Assembly: GCF_002557795.1 (NCBI RefSeq) | Contig: NZ_CP023777.1 | Location: 3,233,001 to 3,297,000 of the forward strand | Reading direction: 5' to 3' | DNA length: 64,000 nucleotides | Source of the DNA: Chitinophaga caeni | GTDB lineage: Bacteria > Bacteroidota > Bacteroidia > Chitinophagales > Chitinophagaceae | Shown here: positions 28,654 to 36,611 of the stretch, one piece after another | Layout: every line of letters begins with the position of its first letter | Numbering within the stretch: position 1 is the stretch's first letter | Position numbers and translations under genes: made by a program | Notes under the pieces: model-generated | What the model was told of the DNA's origin: nothing | The model's input: the letters and a program-made list of their open reading frames with translations, nothing else | The model's database searches: none

Positions 28654-28672
28654 GCTTAACTTTGTGTTAAGC
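28654..28672 (+). promoter_or_regulatory. Promoter with overlapping operator-like inverted repeat, redox operon
   Basis: The -7 element TAACTTTG (28657-28664) lies inside a perfect inverted repeat GCTTAAC-TTTGT-GTTAAGC. A repressor bound here would block transcription. The predicted start site is about 80 nt before the first gene. Confidence 0.45.
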
Positions 28673-28750
28673 ATGCTGGAGTAGTGTGCAATCTGTACCC
28701 TTTTGAAACATTCCCCAGGTTATTAAGTATCATCGTTAAATTTCAAGCTA

Positions 28751-29050
28751 ATGGATTTGAAGCAAATTCCGGTAACGGATAATGAACTCGCAAACCAATT
28801 CGAAATGCGCATTGATAATAAGATCGCGAAAATCGAATATAAAATCACCGGGGACAGGATTTTTTTGACTCATACGGAGGTGCCGCCGGCTTTGGAAGGC
28901 AAAGGCGTAGCCGCTATATTGGTAGAGAAAGTGCTGCATATAGTTGAAGAAAGGGGGCTCAAACTGGTGCCCTTATGCCCTTATGTAGCCAGCTATCTCC
29001 GGAGGCATCCAGATTGGAAACGTTTACTCGCACATGGAATCAATCTATAA
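28751..29050 (+). CDS. Small GNAT-like acetyltransferase domain protein (YjdJ type)
   Basis: 99 residues, a minimal GNAT fold. It carries FLTHTEVPPALEGKGVAAIL, where the ALEGKGVA segment is the acetyl-CoA-binding loop, and ends in LVPLCPYVASYLRRHPDW. This is the short Gcn5-like family that includes E. coli YjdJ. In E. coli the neighbour is the ferredoxin-like YjdI, and a YjdI-type gene is found in this same operon (29826-30056), which supports the call. First gene of a five-gene run. Confidence 0.88.
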   Translation: MDLKQIPVTDNELANQFEMRIDNKIAKIEYKITGDRIFLTHTEVPPALEGKGVAAILVEKVLHIVEERGLKLVPLCPYVASYLRRHPDWKRLLAHGINL

Positions 29051-29072
29051 CATTATTTAAATACGTTTAGTC

Positions 29073-29432
29073 ATGCCCGTTAATTTTAATGAAGCGCACC
29101 AATTGCATCAAGAATGGAAACAGAATTTACTCTTAAGTGAGAAAGAGGTGAAATCTATGAACGAAGAATTGCTTATATTGGTAAAAGACGCGCAATCGGA
29201 AGATCAAAAAAAGGAAGTAGAGCACTTACAAAATTCACTGATCCGGCAGAAAGAAGTTATCAATGAGAAATTAGCGGAAGTAGTTAAAGCCGACAAGGTT
29301 ATGAGTGAAAATTCCGCTAAAGAATCAGAAGTCGAGATTTGGCATCAAAAGATGAAAGAAGACATGGAATGGTTCAACCGCTTATTTAATGAGCTGCGCG
29401 TTGAATTCCAGAAATTTAAAAATTCTTTGTAA
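29073..29432 (+). CDS. Coiled-coil protein of unknown function
   Basis: 119 residues, almost entirely helical and highly charged. Heptad-like text runs through residues 20-85 (EKEVKSMNEELLILVKDAQS, LIRQKEVINEKLAEVVKADK). There is no signal peptide, membrane segment or Cys. It begins 22 bp after the GNAT gene and ends 5 bp before osmC, so it is certainly part of the operon. I do not recognise a family; it may be a scaffold for its redox neighbours (inference). Confidence 0.75.
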   Translation: MPVNFNEAHQLHQEWKQNLLLSEKEVKSMNEELLILVKDAQSEDQKKEVEHLQNSLIRQKEVINEKLAEVVKADKVMSENSAKESEVEIWHQKMKEDMEWFNRLFNELRVEFQKFKNSL

Positions 29433-29437
29433 ACGTT

Positions 29438-29842
29438 ATGAATGCAACCGTCACTTTAGGGAATACAGATTTCGAAATGAATGCCGTAATGCGGCAACAT
29501 GAAATATTACTAGATGAACCGGCAAAAGTTGGCGGTGGTGATACCGGGCCCGCATCTATGGAGTTGCTTTGCGCTGCCCTGGGCGCTTGCACCGTTGCGA
29601 CGCTGAAGATGTATGTCAATAGGAAAGAATGGCCGGTGGGAGGAATCAGTGCAGAGGTAGAGAGAACCGCCACACCTAACTTGAAGCCGATCTTTACTTG
29701 CAATATTACGGTGAAAGGAGATTTTACCGGTGAGCAGTTGCAAAGGATGTTGAACATTGCAAACGCTTGCCCCGTTCATAAAGCCTTGGAAGGAAGCAAT
29801 AAAATAATTACTAAATTAATCTTGGATGGAAACGAAGTTTGA
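29438..29842 (+). CDS. OsmC-family protein
   Basis: 134 residues. The two redox cysteines are in LGACTVAT (Cys51) and NACPVHK (Cys111), the spacing expected of the OsmC family that reduces organic hydroperoxides through a thiol pair. GGGDTGPASMELLCAALGAC is typical of the YhfA-like branch. The 3' end overlaps the next gene by 17 bp, indicating translational coupling. Confidence 0.9.
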   Translation: MNATVTLGNTDFEMNAVMRQHEILLDEPAKVGGGDTGPASMELLCAALGACTVATLKMYVNRKEWPVGGISAEVERTATPNLKPIFTCNITVKGDFTGEQLQRMLNIANACPVHKALEGSNKIITKLILDGNEV

Positions 29843-30056
29843 ATATACTAATGGTGAGGTGACCATCGTTTGGCAACCTAAGATCTGCCAACATACCGGC
29901 ATTTGCGCTAGGGGCCTTCCGCAGGTTTTTCAACCGAGGGAGCGGCCATGGATTAAAATAGATGCTGCATCAACGGATGCTTTGATTGAGCAGGTAAAAA
30001 AATGCCCATCTGGAGCATTGAGTTTTTATATGAATAAAGACAAGCAGGATACTTAA
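29826..30056 (+). CDS. YjdI-type divergent ferredoxin-like Fe-S protein
   Basis: 76 residues. The pattern CQHTGIC (Cys21, Cys27), then VFQPRERPWI and KKCPSGALSF (Cys60), is that of the small YjdI/Fer4_19 family, which has one divergent cluster. It starts inside the osmC 3' end (ATG at 29826). Likely an electron carrier or sensor for the operon. Confidence 0.88.
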   Translation: METKFEYTNGEVTIVWQPKICQHTGICARGLPQVFQPRERPWIKIDAASTDALIEQVKKCPSGALSFYMNKDKQDT

Positions 30057-30080
30057 TCGTAAACTGTTCAGGAGTTTTTT

Positions 30081-30950
30081 ATGAGCTTGCGAAACATACA
30101 GGCTATAGTACTTGCCAGCCTGAAAGATATGGACGGTGTACCGGTATGGCAAGGTTTTCCTACGGCACACCAGGATCGGATCGATCCATTTTTACTCTTG
30201 CATCACCTGCAAATGAAAGTGCCGGCCTACGTTTCACCCAGGCATGCAGGTGTGCCTCCACATCCTCACAGGGGCTTCTCCCCCGTAACATTCGTTTATA
30301 AAGGCGGCGTTCACCACCGGGATAGCCGGGGAAATAATAACACGGTTTACGAAGGTGGCACGCAGTGGTTAAATGCAGGCATGGGCATCATCCATAGTGA
30401 ACGCCCCCCGGCGGATATCCAGGAAATCGGGGGTGAACAGGAGATGATACAATTGTGGGTAAATGTACCGATAGCCCATAAAATGGATCAACCTTCTTAC
30501 TTTTCTTTAGATGCCGACGCTACGCCAACTGTCAAGACGGAAGATGGTTTAGCTACGATCAGGGTCGTAAGCGGTGATATCCTGGGAACCAAGGGCGCGA
30601 TTCCTACGGTTACCCCTGTCAATACTGCCATGATATCAGCTAAAGCCGGGGCCAAATTAGCATGGGACTTTCCAAGGGATCACCAAGCTTTTCTGTACAT
30701 CCTGGATGGGGCCTTGAAATTTACGAGCGGTGAAGAAGTAGGGCCATGGAATACAGTTGTATTCAAACAGGATGGAGAGGGCATCCAATTCGAAGTGAGC
30801 CGCGATGCCAGCTTGTTTTTTGCATCGGGGCTACCCATCCATGAGAAGGTAGTAGCCCATGGACCGTATGTCATGCATACGGAAACCGCGATCTTGGAAG
30901 CGATGAGGGATTTCCAGGTTGGCAAGATGGGAATATTGATTGAGGAATAA
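30081..30950 (+). CDS. Pirin family protein
   Basis: 289 residues in two cupin domains. Metal-binding histidines lie in PPHPHRGFSPVTFVYKGG followed by HHRDS, and HSERPP supplies the later ligands (His and Glu). Pirins bind iron and some act as quercetinases. Last gene of the operon, 24 bp after the ferredoxin-like gene; a palindromic terminator follows. Confidence 0.92.
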   Translation: MSLRNIQAIVLASLKDMDGVPVWQGFPTAHQDRIDPFLLLHHLQMKVPAYVSPRHAGVPPHPHRGFSPVTFVYKGGVHHRDSRGNNNTVYEGGTQWLNAGMGIIHSERPPADIQEIGGEQEMIQLWVNVPIAHKMDQPSYFSLDADATPTVKTEDGLATIRVVSGDILGTKGAIPTVTPVNTAMISAKAGAKLAWDFPRDHQAFLYILDGALKFTSGEEVGPWNTVVFKQDGEGIQFEVSRDASLFFASGLPIHEKVVAHGPYVMHTETAILEAMRDFQVGKMGILIEE

Positions 30951-30995
30951 TTTTCTATTTCCTGTTCATATTTCTTGATACGATATAATCTTCAA

Positions 30996-31034
30996 TATCA
31001 CGATGGGTAGTCTTCGAGGCAACCCATCGTGATA
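30996..31034. terminator. Bidirectional terminator
   Basis: Perfect 13-bp stem TATCACGATGGGT / ACCCATCGTGATA between the convergent pirin and reductase genes; no strong T tract. Confidence 0.65.
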
Positions 31035-31057
31035 CCAGGTATTGCCAGGTTGCCTTG

Positions 31058-32056
31058 TTAAATTTTTACCAGCATCTTGCCCTGGTTCTGGCCGCTGAAT
31101 AAGCCGAGGAAGGCATCGGGTAGCTTTTCGAACCCTTCAACAATCGTTTCCGTATACACTAACTTACCTTCTTTGACCCAGGTACCTAATTGCTGGTATG
31201 CTTCACCGAAACGTTCCTGGTAATCGCTCACTATGAATCCCTTTATCAGGGCGCTCCGCGTTAAGATCATGGGTAAAATCCTGGGACCATTGCTAACGCC
31301 CGTCTCATTGTATAATGATATTTGGCCACAAAGAGCGATCCTCGCATGAAAATTGATATTCACGATGACCGCGTCAGTTATATCACCCCCGACGTTATCA
31401 AAATAAATATCCACGCCGTTTGTGGCCGCTTCCGCGATAGCCTGCCCCATGTCGGTAGTCGTTTTGTAATTGATGACCTGGTCGTAACCAAAATCATCTT
31501 TGAGCATGCTGGCCTTCTCATCCGAGCCGGCAATGCCGATCACGTTACAACCTTGGATCTTGGCTATTTGTCCTACGATAGTTCCCACTGCGCCGGCAGC
31601 CCCGGAGACCACCACGGTTTCTCCCGCTTTGGGTTTGCAGATATCCATTAAACCAAAATATGCTGTCAGCCCCGGCATTCCCAGTATCCCGAGATAATAA
31701 CTTGGAGGTACGCCATTATCATCTAATTTTTTTACCATCTTTTCATGCGTGATAATGTAATTACACCAAGGCAACATACCTAGTACGGTATCCCCATTAT
31801 CGATATGCTCACTCTTAGATTCCAGCACCTTGGCTACAATACCACCGGAGATAGGCTCATTTACTTCGTATGGCGGAACATAAGATTTAGCATCGTTCAT
31901 CCTGCCCCTCATGTACGGGTCAACACTGATATATAATGGTTGAAGCAATAATTCACCCTCATTTAAGCTGGGTATTTCAAAATCTTCAAACCTGAAATTT
32001 GCTGCTGTTGGCATACCTTTAGGTCTGGATGCCAATACAATTTTTGTTGCTTTCAT
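31058..32056 (-). CDS. NADP-dependent oxidoreductase, MDR superfamily (CurA / leukotriene B4 dehydrogenase type)
   Basis: 332 residues. Zinc-free medium-chain reductase with the FEIPSLNEGELLLQPLYISV and SVDPYMRGRM signature, then the nucleotide-binding VVSGAAGAVGTIVGQIAK. Relatives reduce alkenals, curcumin and other alpha,beta-unsaturated carbonyls, products of lipid peroxidation. It lies 53 bp downstream of ohr on the same strand, so the pair probably forms one unit. Confidence 0.92.
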   Translation of the reverse strand: MKATKIVLASRPKGMPTAANFRFEDFEIPSLNEGELLLQPLYISVDPYMRGRMNDAKSYVPPYEVNEPISGGIVAKVLESKSEHIDNGDTVLGMLPWCNYIITHEKMVKKLDDNGVPPSYYLGILGMPGLTAYFGLMDICKPKAGETVVVSGAAGAVGTIVGQIAKIQGCNVIGIAGSDEKASMLKDDFGYDQVINYKTTTDMGQAIAEAATNGVDIYFDNVGGDITDAVIVNINFHARIALCGQISLYNETGVSNGPRILPMILTRSALIKGFIVSDYQERFGEAYQQLGTWVKEGKLVYTETIVEGFEKLPDAFLGLFSGQNQGKMLVKI

Positions 32057-32109
32057 CGTTTAGTTTTTTCTGTTAGATTCAATAGGTAATAGAATTGGCC
32101 GGTATAACG

Positions 32110-32547
32110 TTACGCTACTTTTACGACCAGTTTGACCGCTATATTTCCGCGTGTTGCGTTAGAATAGGGACAAACCTGGTGTGCCTTTGCAACGAGTTCT
32201 TCGGCCAAATCCTGCTCTATGCCCGGTATCTCAGCTTCCAGCTCAACAGATAAGCCAAATCCCCCGTTATCGATTTTACCGATGCTCACGGAAGCGGTTA
32301 CCTTTGTTGTGCCGGTTTTTATTTTCTGCATCCTGGTAACGTGGTTCAACGCGCTGTCGAAGCAAGCAGCATAACCCGCGGCAAACAGTTGTTCGGGGTT
32401 CGTATAAGCGCCACCGTTACCACCCATTTCTTTCGGTACCCTAACATCAAGATTCAGAATGCTGTCACTAGAACTAACATGTCCATCCCTTCCGCCTGTC
32501 GCAGTAGCATGGGCGGTATATAATTTTTGAAGCATACTTTGTTGCAT
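32110..32547 (-). CDS. ohr: Organic hydroperoxide resistance protein
   Basis: 145 residues. Ohr features are LYTAHATATGGRDGHV, VPKEMGG, the peroxidatic Cys in GYAACFDSAL (Cys62) and the resolving Cys in HQVCPYSNATRGN (Cys126). It reduces organic and lipid hydroperoxides. A MarR-type OhrR repressor is not adjacent; the closest MarR gene is at 37614-38051. The ATG at 32547 and another four codons on are both possible. Confidence 0.93.
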   Translation of the reverse strand: MQQSMLQKLYTAHATATGGRDGHVSSSDSILNLDVRVPKEMGGNGGAYTNPEQLFAAGYAACFDSALNHVTRMQKIKTGTTKVTASVSIGKIDNGGFGLSVELEAEIPGIEQDLAEELVAKAHQVCPYSNATRGNIAVKLVVKVA

Positions 32548-32935
32548 TTACAGTTTATAATCTTATTTAAATATTGATTCAGCTTTGCATGTAACCGGGG
32601 TCGCTATCTTATAACAATTTTTCTACCAAATATTTCATTTATACCAGTCATTTTCCAGCTGCGGGCAATATAATTTGTACGGAACAGTTCATGTTGATCT
32701 ATTTGAAGTTTATAATAAATTGATTACGAATTATTTGTGGGGATTGTTATACCCTGGCTTCATCATTATGCGCAGCTGAATTATTACGGGTGTCATTTGT
32801 ACGCTTATAATTTTTCTCGACCTTTTCTCATATTGAAATAACCGGTTATACCCAGTTGCTATGATAGCAATGTCTTTCAAATTATTTTGTTGGGCAGAGA
32901 AAAGAATATATCAATCAATCTATACGCTACTTTTT
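32548..32935. other. Divergent intergenic region, no gene seen
   Basis: AT-rich DNA between ohr (minus) and the M60 gene (plus). I see no clear consensus promoter and no ORF with coding character; an upstream in-frame ATG at 32861 would add 25 residues without homologous look to the M60 protein. Confidence 0.5.
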
Positions 32936-34471
32936 ATGAAAAGACTCACACTCGTTGCCGGTATTCTATTGGTAGGCACCGTATTGGTCCATGCACAAAG
33001 GAAATCCAAACAACAAGATACCTTGGCAAACTTCGTTATCACCCCGCAACAAACTTTGAAAAAAGATAGGGTAGAGCTCCGCAAGGAAATCCTGGAATGG
33101 TGCGAGGCACAAGCCAAGGAAACGGATGTAAAGAAAATTAAAGCGCAAGCTTCGGCTGCTTATTACCCCGGCGCGGTTGGAGAAGGGGCTGCCGTCATTA
33201 ATAAAGTGGTGCATATCGACCATCGGAAGATAGCCGATGATTTAGTGCCGATCGTTTCCAGGTTGAGGTATTCGGGACCATGGAATGACAATCTTTATAC
33301 TACCGGGCTGTATGCATTTGCCGGTAAACCTATCAGCATCGAGCTGCCGGCATCTTTAGTAGGTAAGGAAATCTCTATTCAAATCGGCTCGCATTCCGAT
33401 AACTTGGGTTATTGGGTCGCAGGTAAAGAAGATTGGAGGAGGATGCCATTGATCGTGAAAAAGATGAAGGTTACCAAGCGGAAGTTCCAAATGGCTTCCC
33501 CTTTCGGCGGCTTAATTTATATCGCTAGTAATCCCAAGGAAGGAGATTGGTCGGGAGATATCAAGATTGGCGGCGCTACGGAAGCAGCCGTATATGTTTA
33601 TGGCAAAACTACTGCTGAAGATTGGGCTGGTCAATTGCAACGTTCCAAGGCTCCATGGGTGGAATTGACGACAAGCAATATTATCCTAACCGTGCCCCGC
33701 GGCATCGTGGAAAACCTGGCTGACCCTGCAAAGGTGATGTCGATCTGGGATTTAATTATAAAAGGAGAGATGGAGCTGGCACAAATTCCTTTACCATTTT
33801 ACCGCCCGCAAAGAATGGTAATCGATGAACATATCGGTGGCGGTTTTATGCATAGTGGTTACCCTATCATGATTCACCATTCGCCTTCCCGCGGCTTGTT
33901 ATCGGCAGATATTATCGCGGATCCCACCAAGTTATTAATACCGAGCAAAGGGGGAGCCAACTGGGGTTTCTTCCACGAGATCGGGCATAATATGCAGAAC
34001 TTGGATTGGGTATTTGGCGGCACTACAGAGGTAAGTTGCAATTTCTTCTCGCTATACATGTTTGATCGTTTGCTGGGTGGTCGTGATGGCGCACACAGTG
34101 GCATTTCAAATGAAACGACCCAGAAAATGATGCGCGAATATTTTACGAAAGGGGCAAATTATGATGATTGGAAAAGCAATCCTTTCCTTGGCCTGGTCAT
34201 GTTCCGCCAATTGCAAGAAGCATTTGGCTGGGAATCTTTTAAATCGTTTTTCCGCAAATACCAGGCCCTGGCGGCAGCTGATCCGGAAGGTTCATACGTA
34301 AAGGGAGATGAAGCTAAAAGGGACTTGTGGGCCAGTACTTTCTCGGAAGTAACAGGTAAGAACATCGCGCCATTTTTCGAAGCATGGGGGATTCCTATAT
34401 CCTCTGATGTGAAAGCTAGGCTCAGCAAATATCCTACTTGGATGCCATATAATTTTCCTTCTAGCTTGTAA
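32936..34471 (+). CDS. Exported M60-like metallopeptidase (enhancin-type)
   Basis: 511 residues from the ATG at 32936, which opens a signal peptide (MKRLTLVAGILLVGTVLVHA). The catalytic zinc motif is HEIGH (His347, Glu348, His351) within GGANWGFFHEIGHNMQN, with a later Glu in GGTTEVSCNFFS (about 365) as third ligand. GYPIMIHH and the C-terminal FFEAWGIPISSDVKA are typical. M60 peptidases cut glycoproteins such as mucins. Single gene, no glycosidase neighbours. Confidence 0.9.
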   Translation: MKRLTLVAGILLVGTVLVHAQRKSKQQDTLANFVITPQQTLKKDRVELRKEILEWCEAQAKETDVKKIKAQASAAYYPGAVGEGAAVINKVVHIDHRKIADDLVPIVSRLRYSGPWNDNLYTTGLYAFAGKPISIELPASLVGKEISIQIGSHSDNLGYWVAGKEDWRRMPLIVKKMKVTKRKFQMASPFGGLIYIASNPKEGDWSGDIKIGGATEAAVYVYGKTTAEDWAGQLQRSKAPWVELTTSNIILTVPRGIVENLADPAKVMSIWDLIIKGEMELAQIPLPFYRPQRMVIDEHIGGGFMHSGYPIMIHHSPSRGLLSADIIADPTKLLIPSKGGANWGFFHEIGHNMQNLDWVFGGTTEVSCNFFSLYMFDRLLGGRDGAHSGISNETTQKMMREYFTKGANYDDWKSNPFLGLVMFRQLQEAFGWESFKSFFRKYQALAAADPEGSYVKGDEAKRDLWASTFSEVTGKNIAPFFEAWGIPISSDVKARLSKYPTWMPYNFPSSL

Positions 34472-34507
34472 AGTTAAGCTTCTTACCAGCTAGTGATAAT
34501 TTTTTTT

Positions 34508-34552
34508 ATAAGCGAGCCTCCATTTTACAACGTGAAATGGAGGCTCGCTTAT
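34508..34552. repeat. Perfect 18-bp inverted repeat after the M60 gene
   Basis: ATAAGCGAGCCTCCATTT / AAATGGAGGCTCGCTTAT around a 9-nt loop, 36 bp after the stop. On the plus strand the T tract lies before the hairpin and not after it, so it is not a textbook terminator for the M60 gene. Confidence 0.7.
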
Positions 34553-34686
34553 TGAATACTAAGCGTAAATTTTTTAATTGTCAGTTTAGCTTTATAAACC
34601 TTGAACAAGTCTGAACGGCTGGGTTACGGAAAATTGTTAAATATATCCGTTGTTTTTATAATTCATTGTTATTTCATATTTCTAAT

Positions 34687-35023
34687 AATCATTATTGTCC
34701 GACTAAATTTTAACCGGGGAGCAATTTGATCCCTCAATAGTTCGATTCGATGTTCATCTGCTCGTTTCTTGTACTTTTTTGTTTACCCAAAAAAGCACGA
34801 AAAAAGGGCATAAATTGGCCATCACGGCCGCCAATTTGATCGCTCGATCCGGCTTTTGTACTACTGTATGGCCAAGCTTCCCTTCGCTATCAACGGTGCG
34901 AAGTTCCACGGTTCTCTTGGCGGGGTAAACCCGGGTTTTGAACGTATCATCCTTCGCTTATGTCCTTGAGCAGGTAAGGAATCCAAGTAAATTTGATACA
35001 ATTTTAGTCGGACAACAATGATT
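34687..35023. mobile_element. MITE-like repeat element, copy 1
   Basis: About 337 bp with terminal inverted repeats (AATCATTATTGTCCGACTAA at the left; reverse complement of TTAGTCGGACAACAATGATT at the right). It shares its first about 160 bp almost exactly with a second copy at 51384-51695 and the rest in patches. It encodes no protein. Inside are hairpins, e.g. AAATTGGC/GCCAATTT around CATCACGGCC and an A/T-rich ACTTTTTTG/CAAAAAAG-type stem. A 9-bp direct repeat ATTTCTAAT occurs on both sides (34678-34686 and 35021-35029). Confidence 0.75.
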
Positions 35024-35114
35024 TCTAATTTAAAATATTTTATTAGTGCACTTACTTAATTTTTATTTATAAAATGAATTATATAGTCCAATGCTAAACA
35101 GATTTTGCAAATAG

Positions 35115-35145
35115 TTTTCCGGTATAGGAAGTCTTCGTATGTTTG
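35115..35145 (+). promoter_or_regulatory. Promoter of the proline dehydrogenase leader
   Basis: TTTT, 19 bp, TATGTTTG; the -7 box is a full match and the -33 deviates at one base. The start site would be near 35152. Confidence 0.5.
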
Positions 35146-35192
35146 CTTAAAATTATACAGTTTATAGTAATCATCAAACACCGAAACAATCC

Positions 35193-35222
35193 AGCTCCCT
35201 ACCTTGGTAGGGGGCTTTTTTA
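35193..35222 (+). terminator. Terminator-like hairpin inside the proline dehydrogenase leader
   Basis: AGCTCCCTACC / GGTAGGGGGCT (one G-T pair, 2-nt centre) followed by TTTTTTAT. It lies about 70 nt after the predicted start site and 100 nt before the proline dehydrogenase ATG, so it could act as an attenuator or end a short RNA. Confidence 0.65.
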
Positions 35223-35325
35223 TACAAATTGTTGCTTAAATTATCCAAGAATTATCCATAATTGCCTGCTTCTTGGTGAAATGGACTTCCTTTCTAACAT
35301 TTGCAAAAAATCTGCAAATTATTTC

Positions 35326-36543
35326 ATGTCAAATCAACCAGTTCAGCTTTTTTCGGATACGGAAACAGCTTTTGCTTATAAATCGGATGCCGAATTAAAG
35401 AAAGCACGCTTCTTATTTAATATGATGGGGATGCCCAGCCTTGTAAAACTGGCCACGCGGTTTACTCCCTTGGCGATAGAATGGAACTTGCCGGTAAGGG
35501 GGCTACTACGTAAAACGATTTTCAAACAGTTCGTTGGGGGCGAGAACTTGCAAGAGGTAAGCGCCGTTGTGGATAAGCTGAATGATTTTAACGTGCAGGT
35601 AATTATGGATTACGGGGCTGAAGGAAAGGAATCTGAAGATGACTTCGAGAAAGTTACGCTAGAGTTTATTAAGCTACTGGAGTTTGCTTCAGGAAAATCC
35701 AACATTCCTTTTATCGGGATTAAAATTACCGGTTTTGCCCGTTTTGCCCTCCTTGAAAAACTCAACGATTGTATAAAGTTCGATCCTTCGATACAGGTCG
35801 ATACCACTGTACTCAGCATCTCCGAATTGCAGGAATGGCAGCAGGTTTTGCTAAGGCTGGACAGGATTTGCAATAAAGCGGCAGCCTGTAAAGTAGGTGT
35901 ACTCATCGATGCCGAGGAATCTTGGATTCAAAATACGATCGATGCATTGGCCTTGCAGGCTATGGCAAATTACAACCAGGGTTTCTGCGCCGTGTATAAT
36001 ACCTACCAAATGTACCGCCATGACCGCTTGTCATTCCTCGAAAGCAACTTGGCATGGGCCGGGACTAATAAGTTGATCCTCGGCGCCAAGGTTGTCCGTG
36101 GCGCTTACATGGAAAAGGAAAGGGCGCGGGCCATAGCCATGAACTACGAATCACCGATACAAGTAGACAAGCAGTCGAGTGACCGGGATTTTGACGCTGC
36201 TATTTTATTGGCGCTTCAAAATTTGGATCACTGCTCGATAATTATTGCATCCCATAATGAGGAAAGCGCTGCCATGGCCACTTCCGTGGTTGAAAAGCAG
36301 GGTGTATCCATACAGCATCCCCATATTCATTTCTCGCAATTATACGGGATGAGCGATCATCTTACGTTTAATTTGGCTAAAAAGGGCTGCAATGCCAGCA
36401 AGTATTTGCCATATGGACCGCTTGAAGACGTGGTACCCTACCTGATGCGCCGGGCACAGGAAAATAGTGCCGTATCCGGTGAAACAGGAAGGGAATTACA
36501 GCTAATTAACAAGGAAATCAACCGAAGGCTTGGCAAACAATAA
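35326..36543 (+). CDS. Proline dehydrogenase (PRODH)
   Basis: 405 residues from the ATG at 35326 (MSNQPVQLFSDTETAFAYKS); the frame is open further upstream but that part overlaps the leader terminator. PRODH barrel features: QVIMDYGAEG, KITGFAR, GVLIDAEESWIQ, YNTYQMYR, KVVRGAYMEKER (flavin and substrate side), and YLPYGPLEDVVPYLMRRAQE. It oxidises proline to pyrroline-5-carboxylate with FAD. As usual in Bacteroidota it is a stand-alone enzyme, not fused to P5C dehydrogenase. An AraC regulator follows 68 bp downstream. Confidence 0.93.
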   Translation: MSNQPVQLFSDTETAFAYKSDAELKKARFLFNMMGMPSLVKLATRFTPLAIEWNLPVRGLLRKTIFKQFVGGENLQEVSAVVDKLNDFNVQVIMDYGAEGKESEDDFEKVTLEFIKLLEFASGKSNIPFIGIKITGFARFALLEKLNDCIKFDPSIQVDTTVLSISELQEWQQVLLRLDRICNKAAACKVGVLIDAEESWIQNTIDALALQAMANYNQGFCAVYNTYQMYRHDRLSFLESNLAWAGTNKLILGAKVVRGAYMEKERARAIAMNYESPIQVDKQSSDRDFDAAILLALQNLDHCSIIIASHNEESAAMATSVVEKQGVSIQHPHIHFSQLYGMSDHLTFNLAKKGCNASKYLPYGPLEDVVPYLMRRAQENSAVSGETGRELQLINKEINRRLGKQ

Positions 36544-36611
36544 TTGTTAAAGGATAAACAAATATTATCCTGTATTTGGTCGGTTTCGGAAATATTGATT
36601 AATATTAGTTA

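Noticed and set aside
36544..36611. Promoter for the AraC gene at 36612
   Set aside because: No TAnnTTTG box is found in the 68 bp; read-through from proline dehydrogenase is as likely.
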